Below, piece after piece: positions 16,569 through 26,456 of a DNA stretch of 36,784 nt (its first letter is position 1; each line of letters starts with the position of its first letter). The position numbers were made by a program, and so were the translations under genes. The notes beneath the pieces are model-generated. The model was not told the DNA's origin, searched no databases, and saw only the letters and a list, made by a program, of their open reading frames with translations. The stretch is from contig JAOMCQ010000010.1 of the NCBI GenBank assembly GCA_028345095.1, positions 1 to 36,784 on the forward strand, given 5' to 3'. Origin of the DNA: Candidatus Nitrosopelagicus sp. Lineage in GTDB: Archaea > Thermoproteota > Nitrososphaeria > Nitrososphaerales > Nitrosopumilaceae.

Positions 16569-16748
16569 ATGTCTTCAAGTATTTCACTACCTGTATGTAA
16601 TGGATGTAATAGACATATTATGCCAGGAGACAAGAATGTTAAATTTAACTGTCCAGAGTGTAACGCGGAACTAATTTGGAGATGTGGAAGTTGTAGAGAA
16701 GCCGCAGCTGCATATTTATGCAAATCTTGTGGGTTTTCAGGACCATAG
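16569..16748 (+). CDS. Two-site zinc-ribbon mini-protein (HVO_2753-like)
   Basis: A 59-residue protein with four CxxC pairs: C10/C13, C28/C31, C39/C42 and C51/C54, enough for two zinc sites, ending in CGFSGP. It matches the archaeal mini-protein family typified by Haloferax HVO_2753, which, as I recall, also neighbours the aEF-1beta gene. It begins a plus-strand cluster: only three bases separate it from the aEF-1beta start. A role in translation or RNA binding is inferred from context only. The TATA box at 16540-16547 supports this start. Confidence 0.88.
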   Translation: MSSSISLPVCNGCNRHIMPGDKNVKFNCPECNAELIWRCGSCREAAAAYLCKSCGFSGP

Positions 16749-16751
16749 AAA

Positions 16752-17033
16752 ATGGCAAAACTACTTTTAATCGTAAAAATACTTCCTACAGGAACAGAAG
16801 TTGATTTAGAAAAATTAGTCGAAGGAATAAAATCAAGTCTAAAAGATGAAATAGAATTGCGCAGACATACAAAAGAACCATTAGCTTTTGGATTAGAATT
16901 TATCAAAGCAGAATTCACATTAGAAGACGCTGAAGGTAAGATGGAATCATTAGAAAATTCTGTCAAATCTGTGGAAGGCGTCAGTGAATTTGAGGTGCTG
17001 AATATGAGCCGCATGTCGGTTGACATGAAATAG
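16752..17033 (+). CDS. ef1b: Translation elongation factor aEF-1 beta
   Basis: A 93-residue protein equivalent to the nucleotide-exchange domain of eukaryotic EF-1beta, which recycles aEF-1alpha (EF-Tu equivalent) from GDP to GTP. Typical features are [20 protein letters not shown], the [18 protein letters not shown] core and the C-terminal [15 protein letters not shown]. The length is standard for archaea. It is flanked by the zinc-ribbon gene (3 nt) and cdc48 (8 nt), so all are likely in one transcript. Confidence 0.96.
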   Translation: MAKLLLIVKILPTGTEVDLEKLVEGIKSSLKDEIELRRHTKEPLAFGLEFIKAEFTLEDAEGKMESLENSVKSVEGVSEFEVLNMSRMSVDMK

Positions 17034-17036
17034 GAG
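17032..17036 (+). promoter_or_regulatory. Shine-Dalgarno site that fixes the cdc48 TTG start
   Basis: AGGAG overlaps the aEF-1beta stop codon and sits five bases before TTG 17042. No comparable site precedes the next in-frame ATG (17069), so TTG is the better start. Confidence 0.6.
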
Positions 17037-17041
17037 TTTAG

Positions 17042-19219
<2,178 letters not shown>

Positions 19220-19226
19220 AATTGAT

Positions 19227-19517
19227 ATGACAATTCCAATAAGAAATCACGTATTAGAAGCAATTAAGCAAAAAGAAAATTTTACTGATAAAGAACTTGA
19301 GAAATTACTTGCAAAAGATGGAACAGTGATTACAAATAGTAAATTTAACAAAGTTTTATTAGATTTAGAGATAATGGGACTGATTTCTGTTTCGTGGGTG
19401 ACAAAAGAAAATAGACGAATAGAAGCAATTACTGAAAAAGTTGAAGAAGACAAATACGATGAACAGATAAAAGAAACACAAGAAAAAGATTATGAAGCTA
19501 GTTTTCCTAGTTCATAA
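19227..19517 (+). CDS. Small winged-helix-like protein downstream of cdc48
   Basis: A 96-residue protein. Residues 5-70 look like a winged helix: RNHVLEAIKQ, TDKELEKLLA, a recognition-type helix NSKFNKVLLDLEIMGLI, and a wing SVSWVTKENRRIEAI. An acidic tail of about 25 residues follows. It starts 7 nt after the cdc48 stop. It may bind DNA as an autoregulator or bind Cdc48 or RNA. I do not recognise a named family. Confidence 0.75.
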   Translation: MTIPIRNHVLEAIKQKENFTDKELEKLLAKDGTVITNSKFNKVLLDLEIMGLISVSWVTKENRRIEAITEKVEEDKYDEQIKETQEKDYEASFPSS

Positions 19518-19522
19518 GATTA

Positions 19523-20404
19523 TTAAAATCTGAAATTAAAAGCTGCGTCTAGTGCAACAGCTAAGAAAATTATTGTCAGGTATGGAGCTGTAACTTTGTA
19601 TGCTTTCCATGCAAAGTCAGATGTTGGTTCTTTTGTTAACTTATAATGATATACAAGCATTAGACCACCAGAAGCAGCTGCAATTGCAGTATAAACAAGA
19701 CCCATTCCAAATGCATAAAGCATTAACGAGTACGGAAGTAGAATCAGAGTGTTAATCAGAATATATTTCGATGTCTTTTGCATTCCAATTAAAACCGGAA
19801 GCATTGGAACTTTGGCTGCAGAATATTCATCCTTCATTTTCATCGCTAGACACCAAAAGTGAGATGGAGTCCAAACGAATACAAGAAATCCAATTAAAAA
19901 TCCTAGTATATCCATAGAACCAGTCGCTGCAGACCATCCAGCCATAGAAGCCGCACTTCCTGCAAACCCACCAATTACAATGTTTGATGAATTTAATCTC
20001 TTTAACCATGCTGTGTAAATTATCACATAGAAGAATATTCCAAGTGCAATGAAAAATGCTGAAATGTAATTCAATGCTAATGCACCGTAGACAACAGAAA
20101 TTACACTTACAGTCAAACCATAAATCAAAACAGAGTTTGGTTTTATTCTTCCAGAAGGTATTGGTCTAATACGGGTTCTTTCCATTAATGGATCAATATC
20201 ACGGTCATAGTAGTGATTCAATGCACTTGAGCCAGCTGATGCCAAACCTCCTGCAATAATTATATGAATTAATCCCCAGGTATCCAATTCAGGTCCAATC
20301 AATTTACTTGCTGCATACATCGATGTAACAGCTGTAATTACAAGAAGAACAACAATTCGTGGTTTTGAAATTTCAATTATTTCTTTTATTCCCAATATAC
20401 TCAC
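19523..20404 (-). CDS. ctaB: Protoheme IX farnesyltransferase (heme O synthase)
   Basis: A 293-residue UbiA-superfamily prenyltransferase that attaches farnesyl to heme b, giving heme O for heme-copper terminal oxidases. The first Asp-rich motif is N63-H-Y-Y-D67-R-D-I-D71, followed by PLMERTRIRPIPSG. The second conserved region is DEYSAAKVPMLPVLIG. About nine transmembrane helices are predicted, and the early SKPRIVVLL segment is typical. The gene diverges from the four-helix membrane cupredoxin, which fits an oxidase-related neighbourhood. Confidence 0.95.
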   Translation of the reverse strand: MSILGIKEIIEISKPRIVVLLVITAVTSMYAASKLIGPELDTWGLIHIIIAGGLASAGSSALNHYYDRDIDPLMERTRIRPIPSGRIKPNSVLIYGLTVSVISVVYGALALNYISAFFIALGIFFYVIIYTAWLKRLNSSNIVIGGFAGSAASMAGWSAATGSMDILGFLIGFLVFVWTPSHFWCLAMKMKDEYSAAKVPMLPVLIGMQKTSKYILINTLILLPYSLMLYAFGMGLVYTAIAAASGGLMLVYHYKLTKEPTSDFAWKAYKVTAPYLTIIFLAVALDAAFNFRF

Positions 20405-20495
20405 ATTTTTGATTTATCGAATTTATTCCCTTCTAATAGACGATCTACATTGTTACATAAGGATAAAATAATACTCTGAAAGCATCAAAGCAGAA

Positions 20496-21302
20496 TTGAG
20501 TAATTGGGATCTAATAATGCCAGGAGGAGGACTAACTGCAATTGGTCTTGTGGGGCTTATCACATCATATTCAGGAATTGCCCATACATTCATTGATGGA
20601 ATGCATGCATTGACAGGATTACTCTTCATGTTTGGATTAATAATTTTAGCTGCAGGCCTTTTGGAAGGAGGAATTTCAACTTCAAATAGAGCAAAAGCAA
20701 CAGTGTTAGCAATTATCTCAATTTCATTAGGATTCGGTACATTTGCAACTACAATGACAGAAAATTCAACATTGCCATTATTTATAGGATTATTGATTAT
20801 GATTGCAATTCCAGCAATTGTAATTTCATACATGGCAATGAAAATACCAACGTACGCAAAACCAGTTGGAGTGATTTTTGTTTTAGCATTTGGTACAGGA
20901 ATTGGACTTTACATGGCATTCGGATTTGTAGGACCAGACCCTTACATGATTGCATCAGAAGTTTCTGAAGTAGAAGAAGCTGTAGAAGAAGCAATTCCAG
21001 AAGGACCAATATTCATAATTTCAATGTTAGCAGGTTCAGATGTACAAGGTGCTCCAGACTATGAACCAGATGAAGCAGTAGTTTCAAAGGGCCACATTAT
21101 TGAATGGGTAAACGACGATGCAATGTCACATACTGCTACAAGTTCAGTAGACTTTGGAGAAACATTTGATACAGGACTACTAAATGCAGGAGAATCTTAC
21201 AAATTGGACACTAACAAGCTTGACCTTGGAACATACGAATACATGTGTATTGTACATCCATGGATGGTCTCAACAATAATTATAGAAGAGTCTTTAGAAT
21301 AG
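20496..21302 (+). CDS. Four-helix membrane protein with C-terminal blue-copper domain
   Basis: A 268-residue protein: four to five transmembrane helices (about 11-30, 38-56, 67-86, 94-113, 122-143), an acidic linker (VSEVEEAVEEAIPEG), then a cupredoxin domain from about 171. The type 1 copper ligands are H212, C251, H254 and M257 (SHTATS, then MCIVHPWM). Fusion of a membrane bundle to a plastocyanin is a thaumarchaeal respiratory-chain theme, so it probably passes electrons to or from a membrane complex. The start may be TTG 20496, which fits a TATA-like GATAAAATAATAC at 20462-20474, or ATG 20517. It diverges from ctaB. Confidence 0.9.
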   Translation: MSNWDLIMPGGGLTAIGLVGLITSYSGIAHTFIDGMHALTGLLFMFGLIILAAGLLEGGISTSNRAKATVLAIISISLGFGTFATTMTENSTLPLFIGLLIMIAIPAIVISYMAMKIPTYAKPVGVIFVLAFGTGIGLYMAFGFVGPDPYMIASEVSEVEEAVEEAIPEGPIFIISMLAGSDVQGAPDYEPDEAVVSKGHIIEWVNDDAMSHTATSSVDFGETFDTGLLNAGESYKLDTNKLDLGTYEYMCIVHPWMVSTIIIEESLE

Positions 21303-21307
21303 TAATA

Positions 21308-21736
21308 GTGAAAGAAATAATTCTAAATCAGTCTCAATTAGATATGCTTACAGAACATGCCATAAAATCTGCTCAAAATGAATCATGTGCAATGTTACTT
21401 GGAATTCAAAAAGAAGAACAATGGAATGTTAAAGAAATTTTTCTAACACAAAATGTAGATGGAAATCCAGAAGTAGAATTCACAATCTCGCCAGAAGAAC
21501 TTCTATCAGGATATAGACATGCAGAAGAAAAACATTTAGAATTAGTAGGTATTTTTCATTCTCATCCAAAATCAATTGCATTACCATCTAACACTGATAG
21601 AGAATTCATGAGGCTAAATGGAGATATTCCATGGATTATTTTTTCAGGATTAACCACAGATTTTAAAGCATTCATTCTAAAAGAAGACGTGGAAGAGATA
21701 AAAATCAAAATTATGGAACGACATTTTTTCCAATAA
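21308..21736 (+). CDS. JAMM/MPN-domain metalloprotease (deubiquitinase/desampylase-like)
   Basis: A 142-residue protein with a complete JAMM motif: E25 (ESCAMLLG), then H84-S-H86-x7-S94-x2-D97 (HSHPKSIALPSNTD). This site binds zinc and cleaves isopeptide bonds to ubiquitin-like proteins; archaeal members remove SAMPs (HvJAMM1 type). I start at GTG 21308, six bases after the cupredoxin stop. The same frame is open upstream, but that stretch lies inside the cupredoxin gene. It is probably co-transcribed with the cupredoxin. A partner ubiquitin-like protein is not in the window. Confidence 0.9.
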   Translation: MKEIILNQSQLDMLTEHAIKSAQNESCAMLLGIQKEEQWNVKEIFLTQNVDGNPEVEFTISPEELLSGYRHAEEKHLELVGIFHSHPKSIALPSNTDREFMRLNGDIPWIIFSGLTTDFKAFILKEDVEEIKIKIMERHFFQ

Positions 21737-21779
21737 ATTATAATAAGTTGGTTGAATTAAATAGAACTTATTTTGAATC

Positions 21780-22040
21780 ATGGATATGGACATACACGTC
21801 TACGACACTTATGTTAAAGCCAAAGATGGTCATACCATGCATTTCGATGTTATCACCGATAAGCAAGATCATGATCAAGCAATTGCATTTGCAAAAGAAT
21901 GGCTAGCAACTGTTGGGGAAGAGGGTGCTACTGTAACAGGAGAGGAATGCCAATTCTGTCACACACAAGGTGCACCAGAACCAGTAGAAACTGAGATTAA
22001 AGAAAAAGGCTATTTCATCCAAAAGATGGAAGGTTGCTAA
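21780..22040 (+). CDS. DUF2024 family protein
   Basis: An 86-residue protein matching the DUF2024 pattern: DIHVYDTYVKAKDGHTMHFDVIT at the start, AIAFAKEWLATVGEEGATVT in the middle, ECQFCHTQGAP, and the terminal GYFIQKMEGC. Three cysteines and nearby histidines (CQFCH, terminal C) could bind a metal, but no function is established as far as I know. It has a 43-nt upstream gap of its own and a strong T-rich terminator downstream. Confidence 0.88.
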   Translation: MDMDIHVYDTYVKAKDGHTMHFDVITDKQDHDQAIAFAKEWLATVGEEGATVTGEECQFCHTQGAPEPVETEIKEKGYFIQKMEGC

Positions 22041-22050
22041 TTCTATAATC

Positions 22051-22081
22051 TTTTTTTATTTTATTTTTCTTTAGATTTTTT
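22051..22081 (+). terminator. T-rich transcription terminator
   Basis: Three runs of five to seven T residues (TTTTTTTATTTTATTTTTC, then GATTTTTTC) follow the DUF2024 stop by about 10 nt. Archaeal RNA polymerase terminates on such U-rich tracts without a hairpin. The tract ends just before the stop of the convergent pyrophosphatase gene. Confidence 0.7.
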
Positions 22082-22089
22082 CAAGTATT

Positions 22090-24150
22090 CTATAATACTA
22101 TAATTGCAAAGAATACAGGTACGAATACAATTGCAATTGTATTTAGAAGTTTGATTACGGTGTTTAGTGCTGGACCTGCAGTATCCTTGTATGGATCACC
22201 TATAATGTCACCTACAATTGCAACTTTATGTTCTTCAGTACCTTTCTCACCTTTCATCTCGATTAATTTCTTAGCATTATCCCATGCACCACCAGTATTT
22301 GCCAAGTGATATGCAAGGAAAATTCCAGTTACAACAGCACCCATCAATAGACCTGCAACTGCAGAAGGACCTAGTAAAATTCCTACAATAATTGGTGCAG
22401 CTACTGCAATTGATGCAGACTTCCATAATTCACCTAATGATGCAACGGTAGCAACATCAACACATTTTGCATAATCTGGTTTTGATGTTCCCTCTAAAAT
22501 TCCAGAATCATTCTTAAATTGTCTTCTTACTTCATCGACCATTTTCTTTGCAGCTCTTTCTACGCCACTGATTAGTTGACCAGTTATAATAAATGGAATT
22601 AATCCACCAACTAAGAGACCAACAATTACTGAAGGGTTTGATAAACCATAATCAATTACCATTTCGCTGAAATAGTGTGAAGCCTCAAACTGGAATGCTT
22701 GGATCATCGCTAATGCAGCTAGTGCAGCACTTGCAATAGCAAATCCTTTGGTTACAGCCTTTGTTGTATTTCCAACTGCATCAATTTCATCAGTAATTTT
22801 ACGATTTTCTTCACCCATCTCGGTCATTTCAACAATACCACCAGCGTTATCTGCAATTGGACCGAATGCATCAATAGCAAGAACAATTCCTGCTAAACTC
22901 AACATTGCCATTGCAGTAAGTGAGGTTCCAAATATTCCATAAAGTAATGGGTCAGAACCTTCAGGTGCAGCTGAAGATGAAATAGCAAATGATATGATAA
23001 TTGCTGCAACTAGTGCAATCATAAATGGTCCAGTTGATTGTAATCCTTTGATAATTCCCATTAGTGTAAGTGATGCATAACCCCACTTTGCAGATTCAGA
23101 AATTTCTCTAACAGGTTTGGAATTGGCATTTGTATAATAATCTGTAATTTTTTGTATAACTGGAACTAGAATTACACCTATAACTGAACAACCAAATAAT
23201 GCATACGCAATTGGAGTTGTTCCTAGAATCAGATAAGTGAATACAAAATTTAATGCAATTGCAATTGCAGCTGTTATGTAAAATGAAATATTCAGAGGTT
23301 TCATGACATCCGTGATTTGTCTTGTACCAATTGTAGCAGTGCCAATAATTGATGCGATTAATCCAGATGCACCAATTAAGATAGGATATGCAAAGTTTTC
23401 AGGTGAGCCAATTAGCGCTGCGATTAATAATGATGCCAAAATTGTTACAATGTAAGATTCGTAAACATCAGAACCCATACCTGCTGCATCTCCTACATTA
23501 TCACCCACATTATCAGCAATTGTAGCAGGGTTTCGTGGGTCGTCTTCAGGAATGTTTGCTTCTACTTTTCCTACCAAGTCGGCACCCATATCTGCGGCTT
23601 TTGTAAATATTCCACCACCAATTCTAATGAATAAGGCTATCAAACTTGCACCAATACCAACACCTGCAATAGTAATTGGGTTTGGAAATATCATATACAA
23701 GATTGCTGTTGCAACTAGTGCCATAGCAGGAACTGCTAGACCAACAGTTGCACCACCTCTAAATGCAATCGCAAATGTTTTTCCTAAACCAGAACCTGTT
23801 GCATTGGCTGCTCTAACAGCAGCTTTTACAGTAACTTTTAATGAGATAAATCCTGCAACTGCAGAAAGTGTTGCACCTACTGCAAATGCAATTCCATTTG
23901 ATGCACCAATAAAGAATCCAATAATAACAGATAACCCAATAGCGATTGGAACAATAATTCTCATTTCACGTCTCAGAAATGCTGCGGCTCCTTGTCTCAC
24001 AGCTTCTGAGATTTCAAGCATTTCTTTTGTACCAGGTTTTTGTTTTGCAACCCAAGCAGTATATAATCCAGCAACTGAAAATGAAGCAATTGCTGCAATA
24101 ACAGGTAAAATGACCTCTAAAGGTAAAGGAAATGTATCTTGAATAGCCAT
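22090..24150 (-). CDS. hppA: Membrane proton-pumping pyrophosphatase, K+-independent type
   Basis: A 686-residue, about 16-helix enzyme that couples hydrolysis of pyrophosphate to ion pumping. The catalytic loop is DMGADLVGKVE (187-197) followed by DNVGDNVGD (213-221). A second site includes DAFGPIADNAGGIVEM (427-442), and the C-terminal set includes GDIIGDPYKDTAGPALN. The cation-specificity motif reads GNTTK464AVT467, the Lys/Thr pair of K+-independent proton pumps; K+-dependent enzymes have Ala/Gly there. In an ammonia oxidiser it would save the energy of PPi made in biosynthesis. A TATA box lies 29-37 nt upstream. Confidence 0.96.
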   Translation of the reverse strand: MAIQDTFPLPLEVILPVIAAIASFSVAGLYTAWVAKQKPGTKEMLEISEAVRQGAAAFLRREMRIIVPIAIGLSVIIGFFIGASNGIAFAVGATLSAVAGFISLKVTVKAAVRAANATGSGLGKTFAIAFRGGATVGLAVPAMALVATAILYMIFPNPITIAGVGIGASLIALFIRIGGGIFTKAADMGADLVGKVEANIPEDDPRNPATIADNVGDNVGDAAGMGSDVYESYIVTILASLLIAALIGSPENFAYPILIGASGLIASIIGTATIGTRQITDVMKPLNISFYITAAIAIALNFVFTYLILGTTPIAYALFGCSVIGVILVPVIQKITDYYTNANSKPVREISESAKWGYASLTLMGIIKGLQSTGPFMIALVAAIIISFAISSSAAPEGSDPLLYGIFGTSLTAMAMLSLAGIVLAIDAFGPIADNAGGIVEMTEMGEENRKITDEIDAVGNTTKAVTKGFAIASAALAALAMIQAFQFEASHYFSEMVIDYGLSNPSVIVGLLVGGLIPFIITGQLISGVERAAKKMVDEVRRQFKNDSGILEGTSKPDYAKCVDVATVASLGELWKSASIAVAAPIIVGILLGPSAVAGLLMGAVVTGIFLAYHLANTGGAWDNAKKLIEMKGEKGTEEHKVAIVGDIIGDPYKDTAGPALNTVIKLLNTIAIVFVPVFFAIIVL

Positions 24151-24178
24151 CTTATATTTGAAAAACGAATGTTTTGAG

Positions 24179-24187
24179 AATATAAAT
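24179..24187 (-). promoter_or_regulatory. TATA box of hppA
   Basis: Read on the minus strand this is ATTTATATT, 29-37 nt before the hppA ATG. It is one of the best TATA matches in the window and implies a leader of only a few bases. Confidence 0.6.
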
Positions 24188-24567
24188 CAACAAGAGAATT
24201 TAGAAGATTTTCTTTTCTGATATGGATCAAATGCCGTTCCACGCAGCCCCTGACGAACTAATTTGTTGAATCTTTTACCATGACTCAGATAAGGGAAACG
24301 CTGGTGTATAAGTTCATGAACAATTGTATTTTCCAAAGTCTTGTCATCAGGAATTCTTTTTACATTTATGAAAATTGAATTTTGTTCTAAGTACGATACA
24401 CCATAATACTTGTAAGCAGTAGTTCTACGTCCTTCAGTTATTTCCTTTGGAGCTGCCAACACCTCCTTATTTGTAAGAAACACCTGTGGCTCGTCAATTG
24501 AGAATCTTTTTGAATATATTCCTACTTTTTCCAATATTACTAATCGAAGTTCATCATCTAACTTCAT
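24187..24567 (-). CDS. HELIH-type metallopeptidase-like protein (SprT/YgjP-like)
   Basis: A 126-residue protein with zincin motif H84-E-L-I-H88 and a likely third ligand H96 in SHGKRFNKLV, the spacing seen in SprT/YgjP (WLM) metallopeptidases. The N-terminal half has beta strands ending in EQNSIFINVKRIP. The tail is Lys-rich and ends in Cys. Related proteins (Spartan/Wss1) cut DNA-protein crosslinks, while YgjP-like members are less understood. The gene lies downstream of the candidate C/D box RNA and the CoA kinase gene on the same strand. Confidence 0.85.
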   Translation of the reverse strand: MKLDDELRLVILEKVGIYSKRFSIDEPQVFLTNKEVLAAPKEITEGRRTTAYKYYGVSYLEQNSIFINVKRIPDDKTLENTIVHELIHQRFPYLSHGKRFNKLVRQGLRGTAFDPYQKRKSSKFSC

Positions 24568-24633
24568 AGTTGTTTTTGGAGTTTTGTTCTTTATTGGAGA
24601 ATGTCAAATCTTACTTGGTAAATTGTGAAAGAT

Positions 24634-24687
24634 GGTCAGAGTTTAGTGTTGTAATCACAAGTCATACAGCCACCGTCTCATCATCCC
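24634..24687 (-). ncRNA. Candidate archaeal C/D box guide sRNA
   Basis: On the minus strand the spacing is textbook: box C ATGATGA (24684-24678), a 12-nt guide GACGGTGGCTGT, box D' ATGA (24665-24662), a 3-nt spacer CTT, box C' GTGATTA (24658-24652; one mismatch to RUGAUGA), a 12-nt guide CAACACTAAACT, and box D CTGA (24639-24636). GGG and CC flank the ends. Such RNAs guide fibrillarin to 2'-O-methylate rRNA or tRNA opposite the fifth base before D or D'. It begins directly after the stop codon of the CoA kinase gene, so it may be processed from that transcript. Predicted target cores are ACAGCCACCGUC (D') and AGUUUAGUGUUG (D); the target molecules were not identified. Confidence 0.82.
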
Positions 24688-25185
24688 TTATTTCATTTGA
24701 TTTACTATTTTTTGAACTTTGTCTCTTACTGTAGGAGTAATTTCAACAATTACCAATCCTTCATTAGGTTGACCATACATTACTACAGAATTTTCAGGGG
24801 CAAATAGACATACAGGTAAAACCAATAGATCCTCTTCCCCCTCAACAATTAATCGAATTGGAGGTTTTTTAGAAAATATATTTTTTATGAGATCAAAATT
24901 TTCATCTTCAATTTTACCAGGACTATTTTTACAAGTTAATTCAGTAGTTATTGAATTCGCTAACGGTGGAGAACGTTTTTGACGTTTCTCTTGACCATCG
25001 ACTATGTGTAATAATGGAGTTAACCCCATTTGTAAGAGCAATTCGGAAGTTGCGTCACCTACAGTAATTACAATTCTTTCAGAATAAACACTACGAATAT
25101 AATTTTCTTTTTCAGATGAAGAATTAAGAATAAGTTTTCCTAATGGAATTTTTAATTCATTGCGGAGATTTTCAGGTAAAAACAA
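24688..25185 (-). CDS. GTP-dependent dephospho-CoA kinase (DUF359)
   Basis: A 165-residue enzyme that catalyses the last step of archaeal coenzyme A synthesis with GTP. Family segments are LPENLRNELKIPLGKLI at the start, VGDATSELLLQMGLTPLLHIVDGQEKR (phosphate and sugar site), NSPGKIEDE, and VEGEEDLLVLP, then VVMYGQPNEGLVIV. The frame is open further upstream, but that part lies inside the Mrp gene. TTG 25185, four bases after the Mrp stop, gives the normal N-terminus. The candidate C/D RNA follows its stop codon directly. Confidence 0.93.
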   Translation of the reverse strand: MFLPENLRNELKIPLGKLILNSSSEKENYIRSVYSERIVITVGDATSELLLQMGLTPLLHIVDGQEKRQKRSPPLANSITTELTCKNSPGKIEDENFDLIKNIFSKKPPIRLIVEGEEDLLVLPVCLFAPENSVVMYGQPNEGLVIVEITPTVRDKVQKIVNQMK

Positions 25186-25189
25186 GAGA

Positions 25190-26287
25190 CTAATTTGCAG
25201 TTGACTCAGTTTGAGTTTCAGCTCGCATTTCTTCTTGCAATTTTGCTGCAACAATACTACATTGTGCTGCAACATTTTTTGCAGCACTTCTAAATGCATC
25301 AGCACTAGGAGATTCAGTATCAGTCATCATAACAGGTTTACCTAAATCAGAACCTTCCATTATTCCAGAATTAAGTGGAACTTCTCCAAGAAATGGAATA
25401 TTATGTTTTTCACTAATCTTTTTTGCACCACCATTACCAAAAATATAATGTTTGTTAGAACAATCAGGACATGAGAAATAGCTCATATTTTCAACAACAC
25501 CTAATATCGGAACATTAAGTTTATCAAACATACCAATTGCTTTTACTGCAACATTACTTGCAACATCCTGAGGGGTTGTAACAACGAGTATTCCAGTAAT
25601 TGGAATTGTTTGTGCTAATGTCAATGGAATATCACCTGTACCTGGAGGAAGATCAACTATTAGGTAATCAAGATCTGACCAATTAGTATCAACCAAAAAT
25701 TGTTTTAATATTCCAGAGATAATTGGTCCACGATAAATTGCGGCTTGGTGTTCTTGTTCTGCAAAAAATCCAAAAGATACAACTTTAAGATCATTAAAGT
25801 CTGCAGGTTGTAATTTGTTATCCTCAACTTCCATTGCACCATCTTTCATTCCTAACATTAAAGGAATACTTGGGCCATAGATGTCAGCATCAAGTAATCC
25901 TACTTTTGCACCAGTTTGAGATAATGCAAGTGCAAGATTTAGGGAAACAGTAGATTTTCCAACTCCACCTTTACCACTAGCAACTCCAATTACATTTTTG
26001 ACAGTTGCCATTGCTTCATCTGCATCTAGTGAACGACCTTCCATTACTTTTGCAGTAACTTTCATGTCAAAATTTTCAATATCATCAATGTCATCAATAG
26101 CTTTTCTTACATCAGCTTCAATCTCATCATTAAATGGACAAGCGGGTGTTGTTAATTCTAAAGTAAATTTTAGATCACCAGAATTCAATTCTAAATCCTT
26201 AATCATTCCCATAGATACGATATCTTTTTTTAAATCAGGGTCGATTACTGTTGCCAATTTTTCTAATATTTGATCTATTCCTACCAT
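25190..26287 (-). CDS. apbC: Mrp/NBP35-family Fe-S cluster carrier ATPase with N-terminal MIP18 domain
   Basis: A 365-residue P-loop protein. Residues 1-85 form a DUF59/MIP18 domain with TTPACPF (C50). Next comes the deviant Walker A GKGGVGKS (105-112) and LLDADIYGPS, the SIMIBI hallmarks. YLIVDLPPGTGD is Walker B, and the C-P-D-C motif (C273, C276) bridges a labile 4Fe-4S cluster in the dimer. It delivers clusters to apoproteins; in this window NadA is one likely client. A TATA-like element is 22-33 nt before the start. The dephospho-CoA kinase gene follows after four bases. Confidence 0.95.
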   Translation of the reverse strand: MVGIDQILEKLATVIDPDLKKDIVSMGMIKDLELNSGDLKFTLELTTPACPFNDEIEADVRKAIDDIDDIENFDMKVTAKVMEGRSLDADEAMATVKNVIGVASGKGGVGKSTVSLNLALALSQTGAKVGLLDADIYGPSIPLMLGMKDGAMEVEDNKLQPADFNDLKVVSFGFFAEQEHQAAIYRGPIISGILKQFLVDTNWSDLDYLIVDLPPGTGDIPLTLAQTIPITGILVVTTPQDVASNVAVKAIGMFDKLNVPILGVVENMSYFSCPDCSNKHYIFGNGGAKKISEKHNIPFLGEVPLNSGIMEGSDLGKPVMMTDTESPSADAFRSAAKNVAAQCSIVAAKLQEEMRAETQTESTAN

Positions 26288-26308
26288 TATGCAGATATTG
26301 CCCTACGT

Positions 26309-26320
26309 TTATTTAAAATA
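26309..26320 (-). promoter_or_regulatory. TATA-like box of the Mrp/CoA kinase operon
   Basis: Read on the minus strand this is TATTTTAAATAA, 22-33 nt before the Mrp start codon. Confidence 0.5.
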
Positions 26321-26364
26321 TGATTTACTTAGTCCAAACTAATTATATTATTACGATTATAGAG

Positions 26365-26430
26365 ATGAATAGAGTTAAAAAAAATGTAATTTCTTCAAAA
26401 AAAACGCAAAAATTACCCAAAGACTCATAA
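26365..26430 (+). other. Possible 21-codon basic ORF upstream of rpo7 (doubtful)
   Basis: ATG 26365 opens a 21-residue frame (MNRVKKNVISSKKTQKLPKDS) in the gap between the Mrp and rpo7 genes, with ATTATATTAT about 15-24 nt before it. Its end overlaps the rpo7 TATA box. It could be a leader peptide or chance; the evidence is weak. The rest of the gap holds only the two TATA boxes and A-rich DNA. Confidence 0.2.
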
Positions 26431-26436
26431 ATAAAA
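26427..26436 (+). promoter_or_regulatory. TATA-like box of rpo7/spt4/nadC
   Basis: ATAAATAAAA is 21-30 nt before TTG 26457. TTG 26451 would be only 15-24 nt away, so 26457 is preferred. Confidence 0.55.
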
Positions 26437-26456
26437 ATTCGGATAAAAAATTGCAA

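Noticed and set aside
16445-17026. 193-codon minus-strand frame.
   Set aside because: It runs opposite the ends of the flavoprotein gene, the zinc-ribbon gene and aEF-1beta, all clear families.
23552-24142. 196-codon plus-strand frame rich in Ala and Pro.
   Set aside because: It lies wholly opposite the pyrophosphatase gene, whose motifs are unmistakable; antisense frames of Ala/Gly-rich membrane genes are often open.
25186-25305. N-terminal extension of the dephospho-CoA kinase frame.
   Set aside because: These 40 codons overlap the C-terminus of Mrp in another frame and have a biased low-complexity composition; TTG 25185 gives the normal family start.
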